From: a virus
DNA length: 45,888 nucleotides
IMG/VR virus record: IMGVR_UViG_3300025110_000029
Coordinates: 1 to 45,888 of that record
Strand: one strand, 5' to 3'
Under the pieces are notes generated by a model. That model searched no databases. It had not been told where the DNA came from and worked only from the letters and a program-made list of their open reading frames with translations. Positions 32,117 through 41,331 of the stretch are shown here, piece by piece. The position numbers and the translations under genes are program-made. Numbering within the stretch: the stretch's first letter is position 1; each line of letters begins with the position of its first letter.

Positions 32117-32326
32117 ATGATAATAAAGATGAAAGGACAAAGAGTTGATTTAAAGAATGCGAACACTTCTAAACTTGAAAGAGTTATGAACTGTTTGCAT
32201 TATTTAAAGACTGACTCGACTGTCGTTAAAAAAGAAATGATTAAATTTGTTATCCTTTTATTGGATAAGAAAATAAAAAGATTATATGAAAAAGAAAAAG
32301 TTAAACTCAAACAATCCGAAATATAA
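32117..32326 (+). CDS. Hypothetical helical basic protein, 69 aa
   Basis: Helical with a very basic C-terminus (KKIKRLYEKEKVKLKQSEI). A second in-frame ATG four codons in (MKGQRVDL) is an alternative start. The last 41 bases overlap the next small gene in another frame. No function is recognised. Confidence 0.45.
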   Translation: MIIKMKGQRVDLKNANTSKLERVMNCLHYLKTDSTVVKKEMIKFVILLLDKKIKRLYEKEKVKLKQSEI

Positions 32327-32453
32327 AACTATAAATCCGGATAAAGATGTAAAACCAGTAAGAACTATCGAAAGTAAATGTGCTGTAAGGAATGCAAGTG
32401 GTAATATTGTTCCTAATACATTCGCTAAAGTGACTGCTGTATGGTACGAATAA
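32286..32453 (+). CDS. Small protein, 55 aa
   Basis: ATG at 32286: MKKKKLNSNNPKYKTINPDK, then VKPVRTIESKCAVRNASGN and a final TFAKVTAVWYE. The basic start followed by beta strands with an ASGN turn looks protein-like. It fills the gap up to the leader of the next gene. It overlaps the previous gene by 41 bases. Confidence 0.5.
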   Translation: MKKKKLNSNNPKYKTINPDKDVKPVRTIESKCAVRNASGNIVPNTFAKVTAVWYE

Positions 32454-32508
32454 AAGGTTGTTGATATACCTTCGAAATCAACATTAAACGCTATAAAACA
32501 TAAATAAA

Positions 32509-33126
32509 ATGGCAAATCAATTGAACAGTGGATCATTAGACACTCTAAAACCTAATGAAACTTTATTACTACAAGCTAGAAAAGTAGCTAACGGTAAAAT
32601 ACAATTAGAAGTAGCTGAATCAATTCAAGTAAGTGACAGACCTATGAATGTATTAGGTATGTTAAATAAATCTGATGATAGATTTAAATCAAATGCTAGA
32701 AGAACTTGGGTAACAGCTGAACCAACAGATGCAACAGAGTTATTTAAGATAAACTTTGGTGCTGATGCAGAATGGTACATGGGAACATCTAAATCAGGAG
32801 CTCAAGTTGAGTTATTAGATTTAAATGTATTAAACCCTGTAATCAATGATACAAGATGTAGAATTTTAGTTACTGAAACTATTGATCCTACTGAATGGCA
32901 AGCAGAAAATGTAGAGAGAGCAGCTAAAAGAAAGGGTGCTGAAGGTGCATTTATTACTCATGATAGTAATTATATCTTTTCTAATACTACATTAGTATTA
33001 ACTAATGGAGAGACAAAAGAGATGCATACATTCTTAAAGCCTGACAGTGTAGCAATGCAAACTGAAACTGAAGATGCTTCTGTTATGAGTATGGTAAGTA
33101 CACCTGCTGATCAAATAGATTTATAA
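32509..33126 (+). CDS. Abundant early protein of unknown function, 205 aa
   Basis: Beta-rich with an acidic C-terminal tail (ETEDASVMSMVSTPADQIDL), an arrangement also seen in ssDNA-binding proteins, although the clear SSB is at 40543. Notable segments are PNETLLLQARKVANGKIQLE, then DRFKSNARRTWVTAEPTDAT and ETKEMHTFLKPDSVAM. A small hairpin (GTTGAT/ATCAAC, 32460-32482) lies in its leader and a strong terminator follows it, so it may be separately and highly expressed. It lies just before DNA polymerase. An accessory replication role is possible; the family is not recognised. Confidence 0.55.
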   Translation: MANQLNSGSLDTLKPNETLLLQARKVANGKIQLEVAESIQVSDRPMNVLGMLNKSDDRFKSNARRTWVTAEPTDATELFKINFGADAEWYMGTSKSGAQVELLDLNVLNPVINDTRCRILVTETIDPTEWQAENVERAAKRKGAEGAFITHDSNYIFSNTTLVLTNGETKEMHTFLKPDSVAMQTETEDASVMSMVSTPADQIDL

Positions 33127-33134
33127 TAATAACC

Positions 33135-33170
33135 AAGGGAGGTTTAGACATGGACCTCCCTTTTAAATTT
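33135..33170 (+). terminator. Rho-independent terminator before DNA polymerase
   Basis: AAGGGAGGT (33135-33143) pairs with ACCTCCCTT (33154-33162) and is followed by a T-rich run (TTTTAAATTTT). It separates the 205-aa gene from the polymerase gene, whose ATG is 6 bases downstream of the T-run. Confidence 0.8.
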
Positions 33171-33176
33171 TAACTT

Positions 33177-35075
33177 ATGATTTATACAATAGGAATAGAT
33201 ACATTATTACCTCATACAGAGTTTGCACAATGTGATATACACGATGTTGTGAATTATTGTAAAGATAAAAAAGTATTAGGGGTAGATACTGAAACTGAAG
33301 GATTAGATTTTACTTGTAAAAAGATGATCATGTTTCAAATAGGCGATGAAGACAATCAATTTATAATTGATACAAGAGTTGTTAGTATTTCTCCATTAAG
33401 GACTATATTAGAAGATCATAAGATTATAAAACTGTTTCATAATGCGAAGTTTGACTATAAATTCATCAAGAAATGGAGTGATATTACCTGTGAAGGTATT
33501 TATGACACATTTCTTGTTGAACTAGTCATTAGTTGTGGACGAAATCTTGGGTATAGTCTTAAAGATTTATGTAAACGTTATTTAAATGTTGAATTAAATA
33601 AAGACGTAAGAAATCAATTTGTAGGTTTAACAGGACAACCTTTTAGAGCTGATCAAATAGTTTATGGGGCTAAAGATGTGGAGTATTTATGTCAAATCAA
33701 AGAGCTTCAGAAACCATTAATAGATAAATATAAGCTACAAAATGTTGTAGACTTAGAAAATCAAGCTGTTCTTGCGTTTGCAGACATAGAGTACAATGGA
33801 TTAGATTTAGATACAGAGTCTTGGAAAGAGATAGAAGAAGTAAATGATAGAAAAGCTAAGATGTTAAGTATTAATTTAGATGAAGAGTTAACTGAAGATC
33901 ACAGGTTAAGTGATTTTGTGTCTAAGTATATACAAGCTGATATGTTTACAGCTATTGAGGATCTTAGAAAAGTAAATGTTAAATGGACATCACCAAAACA
34001 AGTGTTAGAAGTGTTTCAAACACTAATACCTAAGTTAGATAATGTGAACGGTAAAGCTATGTATAAGTATAGATATAAATTTCCACTTATAAATACTTAT
34101 ATTGAGTACAAAGAAGCAATGAAATTATGTACATCATATGGAGATGCGTTCTTTAAAAACTTATCCGCAGATAAAAAGATTCATACTAATTTTCATCAAA
34201 TCTTAGACACAGGTAGAGTAAGTAGTAGCAAGCCTAATATGCAGCAGATACCTGCTGATAATATATATAGGAACTGCTTTACTGCACCCGATGGGTGGAG
34301 TTTTGTAAGTGCTGATTACAGTTCACAAGAATTGAATGTAATTGCCTTTGGATCTAATGACCCTGTTTGGTTAAAGGCTTTAGAAGAAGGACAGGATTTA
34401 CATTCTACTTGTGCTGATTTGGTGTACGGTGAAGAGTGGGTTAACGCTGCTGAACCTGATTGTGCATACATGAAAAGTAAAGTAAAATGTAATTGTGTTA
34501 ACCATAAAAAACTTAGAACAAATGTCAAAACTATTAATTTCGGGCTTGCTTATGGGATGGGCCCTAATAAGCTTGCTGATACTCTTAACATCAGTATTGA
34601 TGGAGCTAAAGAACTCATCGAAAAGTACTTCAAAGCGTTCCCAGCAATCAAAGGATTCTTAGATAAGTTGGGGAATTATGGTAAAAAATATGGTTATATT
34701 AAAACATTTCCTCCTTATAATAGGAAGAGATGGTTTACTAATTGGTATCCTAAAATATGGGATAACGCTTCATCTAAAATGGAATTAGGTAGTATTGAAA
34801 GAGCATCTAAAAATACACCTATACAAGGAGCTAGTGCAGATATGACTAAGAAAGCATTAGTTTTACTGCGTAATTTAATAAAACAGAATAAATTAGAGGA
34901 TCAAGTTAAGCTAGTAATGACTGTACATGATCAAATTGATAGTATCTGTGAAACTAAATTTGCACCAAGTTGGGGTAGATTAATGAAAATGACTATGGAA
35001 GAGGCTGCTAAAGAAATAGTAACGAATGGCTTATTAGAAGCTGAAGTATCTATAGCTAGCTGCTGGGAAAAATAA
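33177..35075 (+). CDS. DNA polymerase, family A, with 3'-5' exonuclease
   Basis: 632 aa, the replicative polymerase. The exonuclease domain has Exo I GVDTETEG (D37, E39), Exo II HNAKFDYKF (D93) and Exo III YGAKDVEYL (Y163, D167), all intact, so proofreading is expected. The polymerase domain has DTGRVSSSKPNMQQIP, motif A SADYSSQELN (about residue 380), motif B LRTNVKTINFGLAYGMG and motif C VMTVHDQ (about 582). Motif C has HDQ rather than the commoner HDE; the metal-binding Asp is kept. A short cysteine-bearing insert (KVKCNCVNHKK) precedes motif B. No 5'-nuclease domain is present, as usual for phage polymerases. Confidence 0.92.
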   Translation: MIYTIGIDTLLPHTEFAQCDIHDVVNYCKDKKVLGVDTETEGLDFTCKKMIMFQIGDEDNQFIIDTRVVSISPLRTILEDHKIIKLFHNAKFDYKFIKKWSDITCEGIYDTFLVELVISCGRNLGYSLKDLCKRYLNVELNKDVRNQFVGLTGQPFRADQIVYGAKDVEYLCQIKELQKPLIDKYKLQNVVDLENQAVLAFADIEYNGLDLDTESWKEIEEVNDRKAKMLSINLDEELTEDHRLSDFVSKYIQADMFTAIEDLRKVNVKWTSPKQVLEVFQTLIPKLDNVNGKAMYKYRYKFPLINTYIEYKEAMKLCTSYGDAFFKNLSADKKIHTNFHQILDTGRVSSSKPNMQQIPADNIYRNCFTAPDGWSFVSADYSSQELNVIAFGSNDPVWLKALEEGQDLHSTCADLVYGEEWVNAAEPDCAYMKSKVKCNCVNHKKLRTNVKTINFGLAYGMGPNKLADTLNISIDGAKELIEKYFKAFPAIKGFLDKLGNYGKKYGYIKTFPPYNRKRWFTNWYPKIWDNASSKMELGSIERASKNTPIQGASADMTKKALVLLRNLIKQNKLEDQVKLVMTVHDQIDSICETKFAPSWGRLMKMTMEEAAKEIVTNGLLEAEVSIASCWEK

Positions 35076-35081
35076 TAAACT

Positions 35082-35240
35082 ATGATAACAATATTAATAA
35101 TACTAAGTACACTTATATTTATAAAAATTATAGGGTATGTACTTAATGAGAGAGAGCAAACTAGAAGACATAAAAAATTTATAAAAAACTTTAAAAATTA
35201 TGAAAGACAAACAAGCACGAATACAAGAAATAATAGCTAA
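35082..35240 (+). CDS. Small membrane-anchored protein, 52 aa
   Basis: ATG 7 bases after the polymerase stop. Residues 1-20 form a hydrophobic helix (MITILIILSTLIFIKIIGYV), followed by a very basic tail rich in K, R and N (TRRHKKFIKNFKNYERQ). It overlaps the next small gene by 41 bases. It is likely a membrane peptide that could tether replication proteins or DNA, though that is speculation. Confidence 0.45.
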   Translation: MITILIILSTLIFIKIIGYVLNEREQTRRHKKFIKNFKNYERQTSTNTRNNS

Positions 35241-35376
35241 TCTTGAAGGCACAGTTAAAAAAATGGGCAACAGTACTTTTGTTGAAAGTATAAGTAGCGC
35301 ATTTCAATCAACAAGGGCCAAAAAGTCTACGCTTATTGCTAAAATAAAAGAACTAAAAACTCAATTAAATGGATAA
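35200..35376 (+). CDS. Small helical protein, 58 aa
   Basis: MKDKQARIQEIIANLEGTVK, then GNSTFVESISSAFQSTRAKK and STLIAKIKELKTQLNG: two charged helices joined by a serine-rich linker, suggesting a helical hairpin. It overlaps the next gene start by 8 bases. No family is recognised. Confidence 0.5.
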   Translation: MKDKQARIQEIIANLEGTVKKMGNSTFVESISSAFQSTRAKKSTLIAKIKELKTQLNG

Positions 35377-35809
35377 AGAATTAGTAGACGCTTTTATATT
35401 AGAATGTAAACAAGAGCAAGAATGGAAAGAGAGATTTAAAGCTAATCATATTGAATTTGACAACTATTTTAAATACAGTGGTGAGGTTGAACCTGACACA
35501 CGAGAGTACGCAATGTATATAGAAAATAAAAAAACAATGACAAAATGGATAGCTAATCCTCTTATGAAAAATGATCACATCCGACCAAAAGATATATATC
35601 TACTATTAACTGCTGAAGAAGGGTTAATGGTAGATATATTCTATAAGTATGCAGACAAGCTTAATATGGAGCAAATGGCAAAAAAGATTGGACGATCTAA
35701 AGATTACTTTAAGAAAACAATTGGTAAACATTTAAAAATAATGAGAGATGACAAGAACAACGCAATTAGAGGCCTTCCACGCCTTAAAAAATTTAAGTGG
35801 GAAGCGTAA
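35369..35809 (+). CDS. Helix-turn-helix-containing protein, 146 aa
   Basis: An N-terminal helical region is followed by IYLLLTAEEGLMVDIFYKYA and then NMEQMAKKIGRSKDYFKKTI (about residues 98-118), which reads like a helix-turn-helix. The C-terminus is basic. It could be a transcriptional regulator or replication DNA-binding protein. Its last 62 bases overlap the next gene, also a winged-helix protein. Confidence 0.55.
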   Translation: MDKELVDAFILECKQEQEWKERFKANHIEFDNYFKYSGEVEPDTREYAMYIENKKTMTKWIANPLMKNDHIRPKDIYLLLTAEEGLMVDIFYKYADKLNMEQMAKKIGRSKDYFKKTIGKHLKIMRDDKNNAIRGLPRLKKFKWEA

Positions 35810-36017
35810 AATAGTTTATGATGAAATAAAAAGGTTTACAAAAGATCCTAGATACAGAGGATTAACAAATAGAGAGATAGCTGACCGTTTAGGTTGGGAG
35901 ATAAACCGTGTTACAGGTCGTGTTACAGAATTATTTGACCGGGGCATAATATTAACCAGTGAAACTAGACTGAATGCAGCAACTAACAGAAATCATACAG
36001 TATGGAAAACACCTTAA
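35748..36017 (+). CDS. Winged helix-turn-helix protein, 89 aa
   Basis: KRKIVYDEIKRFTKDPRYRG, LTNREIADRLGWEINRVTGR and VTELFDRGIILTSETR give the three helices and the wing of a MarR/PadR-like winged helix; NHTVWK closes the wing strand. Such small proteins with an NREIADRLGW recognition helix regulate phage genes or bind origins. It overlaps the helicase gene start by 16 bases. Confidence 0.65.
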   Translation: MTRTTQLEAFHALKNLSGKRKIVYDEIKRFTKDPRYRGLTNREIADRLGWEINRVTGRVTELFDRGIILTSETRLNAATNRNHTVWKTP

Positions 36018-37174
36018 AAATGAAAACAAATGAAATTAAAGATGACGAGCAGAGAAAAGCGCTTAATAAATGGGCTCAAAACAACTATTGTGGTTCTATT
36101 ATTGCTGGAACTGGCTTCGGGAAATCGAGATGTGGAGTGGTTAGTATTAATCATGTTCTTAATATACTTGGGAAACAAAATGCTCTCATCTTAGTTCCTA
36201 CCGTTCAGCTGCAAGACCAGTTTAAAGATGAGTTTATTAAATGGGGGTATGACAGTTGTTTGGATCGCGTAGATATTATGTGTTACCAATCTGCTTACAA
36301 GCTTGTAGGTAATCATTATGATATAGTTGTATGTGATGAAATTCATTTAGGTTTAAGTAAAGAATATATAAAATTCTTTAAAAATAATACCTATGATAAG
36401 TTATTATGTATGACTGCAACAATGCCTGAAGATGCGAGTAAAAAGATACAATTGTTTAAATTGGCCCCAACAGTCTATACTATTACATTAGATGAATGTG
36501 TAGACATGGGACTAGTTTCTCCGTACGAAATTTACTGTATTCCAGTAGAATTAACGTTTGGAGAACAGTTAGAATATGACTCAATTCAACAAGAATTTGT
36601 TAAGCATAAAATGTGGTTAGGGCCTGAAGCTTTTGATATGGCTAAGTTTTTTATAGCAAATAAACAATGTACAAGTGAAGAAAAATATCATGCTGCAGGG
36701 TTTTATAAAACTATACGTGAACGTAAAAGAGTTGTAGATACAGCACATAACAAAGTTTCTAAATTTAAATCTATAGTTGATGCTAATTTAACGGAAAAAA
36801 TCATTACCTTTGGGGGCTTAAATGAGTTTACCGACCAATTAGCTGAGAGCGTTTCACCCTTGGCTGAAGTATACCACAGTAAAAGAACTTTAAAACAGCG
36901 TAAAAACGCTTTAAAACGCTTTAAAGAGGATGAAGTTAACATCCTATGCTCTACGAAAGCTTTAAACCAAGGATTTGATATACCTAATGCTAATATAGGT
37001 ATTATCTGTGGTTTAACATCAAAAGCCTTATCTATGGTACAAAGAATTGGTAGATTAATTAGGTTTGAAGAGGGCAAAACTGGAAAGATATATATTATAT
37101 ATGTAAAAAACTCCCAAGAAGAAAAATGGCTTAACAAAGCTGTAGAAAATCTGAAGGGAATAAAATGGTTATAA
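36002..37174 (+). CDS. Superfamily 2 DEAD/DEAH-like helicase
   Basis: 390 aa with motif I GTGFGKS (36-42), motif Ia LILVPTVQLQDQF, motif II DEIH (112-115), motif III MTATMP, motif V ALNQGFDIPNANIGI and motif VI VQRIGRLIRF (about 345). This is a complete RecA-type pair of domains, resembling phage UvsW/RecG-like and type III restriction-type helicases. It probably remodels branched DNA in recombination-dependent replication or repair. An insert of about 60 aa sits between the two domains. The ATG overlaps the previous stop. Confidence 0.88.
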   Translation: MENTLKMKTNEIKDDEQRKALNKWAQNNYCGSIIAGTGFGKSRCGVVSINHVLNILGKQNALILVPTVQLQDQFKDEFIKWGYDSCLDRVDIMCYQSAYKLVGNHYDIVVCDEIHLGLSKEYIKFFKNNTYDKLLCMTATMPEDASKKIQLFKLAPTVYTITLDECVDMGLVSPYEIYCIPVELTFGEQLEYDSIQQEFVKHKMWLGPEAFDMAKFFIANKQCTSEEKYHAAGFYKTIRERKRVVDTAHNKVSKFKSIVDANLTEKIITFGGLNEFTDQLAESVSPLAEVYHSKRTLKQRKNALKRFKEDEVNILCSTKALNQGFDIPNANIGIICGLTSKALSMVQRIGRLIRFEEGKTGKIYIIYVKNSQEEKWLNKAVENLKGIKWL

Positions 37175-37191
37175 AAATAAATTAAATAAAA

Positions 37192-37222
37192 TTAGATATT
37201 ATGGAAAAAAATGTTATATTTG
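37192..37222 (+). promoter_or_regulatory. Bacteroidota-type promoter within the replication module
   Basis: TATATTTGC at 37215-37223 with TTAG at 37192-37195, 19 bases upstream. It lies in the 85-base gap after the SF2 helicase gene, giving a leader of about 33 bases before the ATG at 37260. It is the only convincing plus-strand TAnnTTTG box that I found. Confidence 0.65.
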
Positions 37223-37259
37223 CACAAGTATTGTTATACGTTATAAAAACTATTTTTAT

Positions 37260-37817
37260 ATGAAGGTAGAATTAGACTTTGCCATACTTGAGGAAACGGG
37301 CATGTCAGCGGACGATTTTATATATCTTTATATAGTATATAGAAAAGGATTTAATTACTTGTCAACTCTTGCATTGAAACCGGATTTGACTACACTGCAA
37401 CATAAGGGATACATAAAGATCGGTGATTCTGTTGATACTCATACTATCAGACAAGAATTCATCGATCTTTTTGTCTCTGATTTTGAATCTATGTTTGCAG
37501 AGCTGGTAAGTACTTATCCAATGAAAGTAAATACTGGTAGAGGAACTACAAGAGTTTTACATGCAGCTGACCCGGACGCTAAATCAAACGATAAGGCAAG
37601 AGATAGGTACAAAAAAGTAGTAGGTGACAAAGCTTATAAGCATAAGCATATTATGAAGTGCCTAGACAAACAATTAAAAATAGAAAGAGAAAACCTTGGG
37701 TATTTACAAAACTTAGAGGTTTGGATTAATAACTATACTTGGGAAAAGTATGAAAACTTAGATGAACATGCAACACAAAACGACTCCACCAAACCAAGGA
37801 TCACACGATCTCTTTAA
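37260..37817 (+). CDS. Hypothetical replication-module protein, possible helicase loader, 185 aa
   Basis: The N-terminal region (FAILEETGMSADDFIYLYIV, then LQHKGYIKIGD) looks like a winged-helix domain; the C-terminal region is helical and basic (HKHIMKCLDKQLKIERENLG). It is the first gene after an internal promoter and overlaps the DnaB-type helicase gene by 56 bases, which suggests a partner role such as loader or primosome adaptor. This is inference from context; no loader motif is identified. Confidence 0.55.
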   Translation: MKVELDFAILEETGMSADDFIYLYIVYRKGFNYLSTLALKPDLTTLQHKGYIKIGDSVDTHTIRQEFIDLFVSDFESMFAELVSTYPMKVNTGRGTTRVLHAADPDAKSNDKARDRYKKVVGDKAYKHKHIMKCLDKQLKIERENLGYLQNLEVWINNYTWEKYENLDEHATQNDSTKPRITRSL

Positions 37818-38727
37818 AGATAATGGCTTTAAAAGTATTAATAAAGCTATCAGTGCTTCCTTGTATCAGGTACAAGATGGTATGCAGGGTAAAAGAAGAA
37901 TCTATCCTACCAAATGGCCTAGATTAAATAAGAATCTATTAGGCGGCTTACAGCCAGGTAAAATGTATGTAATTGCAGGACGACCAGGTGTAGGTAAATC
38001 AGCATTCAGTAATCAATTAATATTTGATACTTTAGATAATAATAAAGATAAGAAAATTATAGTATTATACTGGAGCTTTGAGATGCCAGGTTATCAGCAA
38101 ATAATGAGAGCCGGCGCAAAAGGTACCAATAAACAACTTAGTGATTTATTATCGGTAGACCAAAAATTAGAAAGAGATGCTTACGAAGCATTTAAAGCAG
38201 AAGTATTAAAATATGCACATTATCCTATATATTTTAATAGTATTCCTAGAGATATGGAATTTATTAAGAAGGCTAATGTAGATGTAACTAACAAAAAACC
38301 AGACCATATTATTATTAATGTGTATGATCACTCGAGACTTATATTAAGTGAAAGAGAGCAAGAATTACAAAAACTTAATGAAGTGTCTAAAGGATGTATG
38401 TGGCTACAATCTAAAATAGGGTGTGTAAATATTTTATTATCTCAGCTTAACCGTAACATAGAGCAAGAGCACCGTGCTAAAGCTCAATACCAACCTTTAT
38501 TAACAGATTTGTTTGGAGGTGACAGTATTGGTCAGGACGCACATGTAGTTATGATGTTACAAAGACCTTATGATTTATATGGTATAACTGATCCGTATTG
38601 TGGTGAAGACCCAATAGGATTATTAGCTATACATATGGAGAAAAATAGAGATGGTTTATTAGGACTAATACCATTTGAGGCAGAATTGTCCACATTTACA
38701 ATAACAGAACGTTTAATAACAAAATAA
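37762..38727 (+). CDS. DnaB-type replicative helicase (RecA-fold)
   Basis: 321 aa. Walker A is GRPGVGKS (73-80), following [13 protein letters not shown] as in DnaB/gp41-like helicases. Later segments VLYWSFEMP and [20 protein letters not shown] (DnaB motif with SQLNR) and [20 protein letters not shown] are typical. The N-terminal primase-interaction domain of bacterial DnaB is absent. The Walker B strand reads [15 protein letters not shown] rather than the usual DYLQL form. It is probably the hexameric fork helicase working with the polymerase, primase and SSB encoded nearby. Confidence 0.85.
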   Translation: MNMQHKTTPPNQGSHDLFKDNGFKSINKAISASLYQVQDGMQGKRRIYPTKWPRLNKNLLGGLQPGKMYVIAGRPGVGKSAFSNQLIFDTLDNNKDKKIIVLYWSFEMPGYQQIMRAGAKGTNKQLSDLLSVDQKLERDAYEAFKAEVLKYAHYPIYFNSIPRDMEFIKKANVDVTNKKPDHIIINVYDHSRLILSEREQELQKLNEVSKGCMWLQSKIGCVNILLSQLNRNIEQEHRAKAQYQPLLTDLFGGDSIGQDAHVVMMLQRPYDLYGITDPYCGEDPIGLLAIHMEKNRDGLLGLIPFEAELSTFTITERLITK

Positions 38728-38731
38728 ATTT

Positions 38732-39175
38732 ATGGAAATATTAGTAATAGCCACTGTTTTAGCAGTTGGTATAGCTGGAGGTATGTATATTGCCTCACAG
38801 ATTGAAAAAAGAGTAGTTAAAAATATACAGAAAGGTGATACCGGTGACCGGGGACCTACTGGAGCGGTTGGACCTACAGGACCAATTGGACCTCAAGGTG
38901 AACGTGGACCTATTGGAGAACAAGGAGATAGAGGTGTTAAAGGAGATACTGGTAGAGCAGGAGAAGATGCAACCGCATCTAATACATCTATTCAAGAAAT
39001 AAATAAAAGAATAGATAAACTTGATGATGCTATGTATGAGTTAAATAAACATATTGGTGTTATACTAGACTCTAGGCCTAAAGATAAGGACTATGAGACA
39101 GACCCTGAAGAAGATGAAAATCTAGAAAAGAATAGATTGGGTGGAGGTGTTAGAAATTGGAAAAGAATAGAATAA
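38732..39175 (+). CDS. Membrane-anchored collagen-like protein
   Basis: 147 aa. Residues 2-22 form a hydrophobic N-terminal segment ([19 protein letters not shown]). Residues 35-79 are 15 perfect Gly-X-Y triplets ([19 protein letters not shown] and onward), followed by an alpha-helical coiled coil ([20 protein letters not shown]) and an acidic tail. Collagen triplets form triple helices, and such repeats are usual in phage fibres, yet this gene is embedded in the replication operon between the helicase and a RecA-like ATPase. It is likely a trimeric, membrane-tethered or virion-surface protein. Confidence 0.8.
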   Translation: MEILVIATVLAVGIAGGMYIASQIEKRVVKNIQKGDTGDRGPTGAVGPTGPIGPQGERGPIGEQGDRGVKGDTGRAGEDATASNTSIQEINKRIDKLDDAMYELNKHIGVILDSRPKDKDYETDPEEDENLEKNRLGGGVRNWKRIE

Positions 39176-39176
39176 A

Positions 39177-39884
39177 ATGAAAGAAATGGAATTACCAACT
39201 AAAAAGGTAAAGGCTAGCCGTAAATCGCCTAAGAACATGATAATATATGGAGCTCCAAAGATTGGAAAAACCACGGTATTATCTCAACTAGATGACTGTT
39301 TGATAATTGATTTAGAAAATGGGTCAGATATGCTAGACGCTTTAAAGGTTAAAGCAAATAGTTTAAAAGAATTAGCTGATGTAGGTAGAGCTATTATGAC
39401 AGCTAATAAACCATATAAGTATATTGCTATTGACACTATCTCTAAACTAGAGGAATGGTGTGAAGCAGAAGGTAAACAAATTTATATGAAAACACCAATG
39501 GGTAAAAATTTCGAGACAAAAAACCCTGGTATGTCTATTTTAGCCTTACCTAATGGTGCAGGGTATTTATATTTAAGAATGGCTTATAAGAAATGGATAG
39601 ATAGATTAAATATGCTAGCAGATCATGTTATCTTAGTTGGACATTTAAAAGATAAAATGCTTGAGAAGAAAGGTAAAGAGGTTGCTGTTAAGGACCTTGA
39701 TTTAACCGGTAAAATTAAACAAATTACATGTGCAAATGCAGATGCAGTTGGATTTATATTTAGAGAGGGAGATCAAACTATGATTTCTTTTAATTCTTTA
39801 GATGACACTGTAGCTGGTAGTAGATGTGATCACTTAAAAGGCGAGACCATGCCTATGGATTGGTCAAAAATATTTATAGATTAA
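39177..39884 (+). CDS. Sak4-like RecA-fold ATPase (single-strand annealing/recombination)
   Basis: 235 aa. Walker A GAPKIGKTT (25-33), DLENGSD strand, Walker B YIAIDTIS (D86), and a C-terminal core with ADHVILVGHLKDKMLEKKG match the AAA_24/Sak4 group of small RecA-like ATPases encoded by phages, which promote annealing or strand exchange with their cognate SSB. The SSB gene is two genes downstream, a common pairing. It starts 1 base after the collagen-like gene stop. Confidence 0.8.
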   Translation: MKEMELPTKKVKASRKSPKNMIIYGAPKIGKTTVLSQLDDCLIIDLENGSDMLDALKVKANSLKELADVGRAIMTANKPYKYIAIDTISKLEEWCEAEGKQIYMKTPMGKNFETKNPGMSILALPNGAGYLYLRMAYKKWIDRLNMLADHVILVGHLKDKMLEKKGKEVAVKDLDLTGKIKQITCANADAVGFIFREGDQTMISFNSLDDTVAGSRCDHLKGETMPMDWSKIFID

Positions 39885-39897
39885 TTAAACAAAAAAA

Positions 39898-40518
39898 ATG
39901 ATTAAAATGAGAGAACAAACAAAAGCAGGTGAAACTCCTGAAAGAATTACTGTTTCTATGATCGACCAAGATCTTAAAGACGGTATAAGTAAAGCAGACA
40001 TGGCTATCAAATACAACATTAAGCCGTGGGAAGTAGATGAGATGTTTAAACATCCTTTTCTTAAAGGTAGAAGACCAAGCAGAAAGAAAGCTTTATCTTT
40101 TAGTTTTATAGATGACACAGAACCAACAGAGAATGGCACTATTGCTCCGGCAGAAAAGCTTAAGCCTAGAGGATTTGTTGGAGACGATACTGTTGTAGAA
40201 CAAGAAGTAGAGGTAGACCCTAATCAAATAACTTTACACGATGCTATAGATGATGCTATAGAGTCAGCTACACAGGCTCAAGAAGCTTTAACAGAAGCTG
40301 TGGAAGCTGTTGAAGAAATCTTTCCTACTCAACAAGAGGACAGTGATTTATCTGCAGATCCAGAGGGAATGTATCAAGAAGCAGCAGACACTTTAGGTGA
40401 TCCAGATGAGGATTATGACTTAGGAGAACCTCCAACTGTTGAAGATACTTTAGATTTAGTAAAAGAGCAGCAAGAGGAAGAAGAACTAGAAATGGACGAT
40501 GATACGTTCGAATTATAA
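39898..40518 (+). CDS. Acidic hypothetical protein with N-terminal HTH-like segment, 206 aa
   Basis: The N-terminus (ITVSMIDQDLKDGISKADMA, then IKYNIKPWEVDEMFKHPFLK) resembles a short DNA-binding helix-turn-helix. The remaining 130 residues are strongly acidic and low in complexity (VEAVEEIFPTQQEDSDLSAD; EEEELEMDDDTFEL). The acidic tail may bind or displace partners as SSB tails do, or mimic DNA. It lies between the Sak4-like ATPase and SSB. Confidence 0.55.
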   Translation: MIKMREQTKAGETPERITVSMIDQDLKDGISKADMAIKYNIKPWEVDEMFKHPFLKGRRPSRKKALSFSFIDDTEPTENGTIAPAEKLKPRGFVGDDTVVEQEVEVDPNQITLHDAIDDAIESATQAQEALTEAVEAVEEIFPTQQEDSDLSADPEGMYQEAADTLGDPDEDYDLGEPPTVEDTLDLVKEQQEEEELEMDDDTFEL

Positions 40519-40542
40519 TAACCAATAAAAAAAATTTTAAAA

Positions 40543-41331
40543 ATGGCAATACAAAGTAATGCAAGCACAGAAGCAGTAGCAGGAACAGGAGTAACATTAT
40601 ACTCTGGATTAACTAATATGAAAGTATTAGCGGTAAATCCAACAATGGCAGAATTACACGGTTTAGGAATAAATGTTAAACAAGAACCTAATTATTCAGT
40701 AACATTCTCAGATCAAGATTACAATAAAGTTGTATTTTGGGTAGGGAACAGTGACACTAAAGTTAAAGTAGAAATCTTAATGCAACCAACTCCGAGAACA
40801 TCTCAGACAGGTAAAAAGCAATGGATTAATAATTTTGGGGCTACTACATGGTCTGAAGAGGCTCCTACCTATGATTGGTGGAAATCCGACGGACAAAGAC
40901 CAGCTTATGTTGGTGAGGAAACTTTAATTGAGTTTACTAAAGCTTGGGCTAATGTTGCTGGAGGAGATGAAGTATCTTATGATTCAATGCCTGCAATAGC
41001 TAGTGGAAATGTTAGAGAAATACAACTTTTAGCTGAAGCTTTAATGAATAATGAAGTTAGACTTCTAGTAGGAGTTAAAGATGAAAAATATCAAACAGTT
41101 TACACTAAATCTTTTGGTAGAGTTAAACCTCAAAGAGATCAATATTTTATCAAATCTTTAAATGATGATTATGGTTCATTTAATGCTGATTTTAATGCTG
41201 ATTTAGTTTGGGGCGTACATACTCCAACAACTGCTCTAGTTAGTCCAGATGCACCAGCTGAAGAGGAGGATTGGGTAACAAGCGGTAGCCCAGCAGCAGC
41301 AACTCCAAACTCAGACGACCTGCCGTTCTAG
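40543..41331 (+). CDS. ssb: Single-stranded DNA-binding protein
   Basis: 262 aa. The beta-rich body includes NYSVTFSDQDYNKVVFWVGN, and the C-terminus is flexible, acidic and ends SDDLPF, equivalent to the DDIPF tip by which SSBs recruit replication partners. Length is longer than bacterial SSB (about 170) but fits phage SSBs. It is located beside a Sak4-like ATPase and the primase, whose GTG start shares one base with the SSB stop. Confidence 0.82.
   Translation: MAIQSNASTEAVAGTGVTLYSGLTNMKVLAVNPTMAELHGLGINVKQEPNYSVTFSDQDYNKVVFWVGNSDTKVKVEILMQPTPRTSQTGKKQWINNFGATTWSEEAPTYDWWKSDGQRPAYVGEETLIEFTKAWANVAGGDEVSYDSMPAIASGNVREIQLLAEALMNNEVRLLVGVKDEKYQTVYTKSFGRVKPQRDQYFIKSLNDDYGSFNADFNADLVWGVHTPTTALVSPDAPAEEEDWVTSGSPAAATPNSDDLPF

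Noticed and set aside
36703-37137. Minus-strand 144-codon frame within the SF2 helicase gene
   Set aside because: The plus strand encodes intact helicase motifs across this stretch, so the antisense frame is a by-product.
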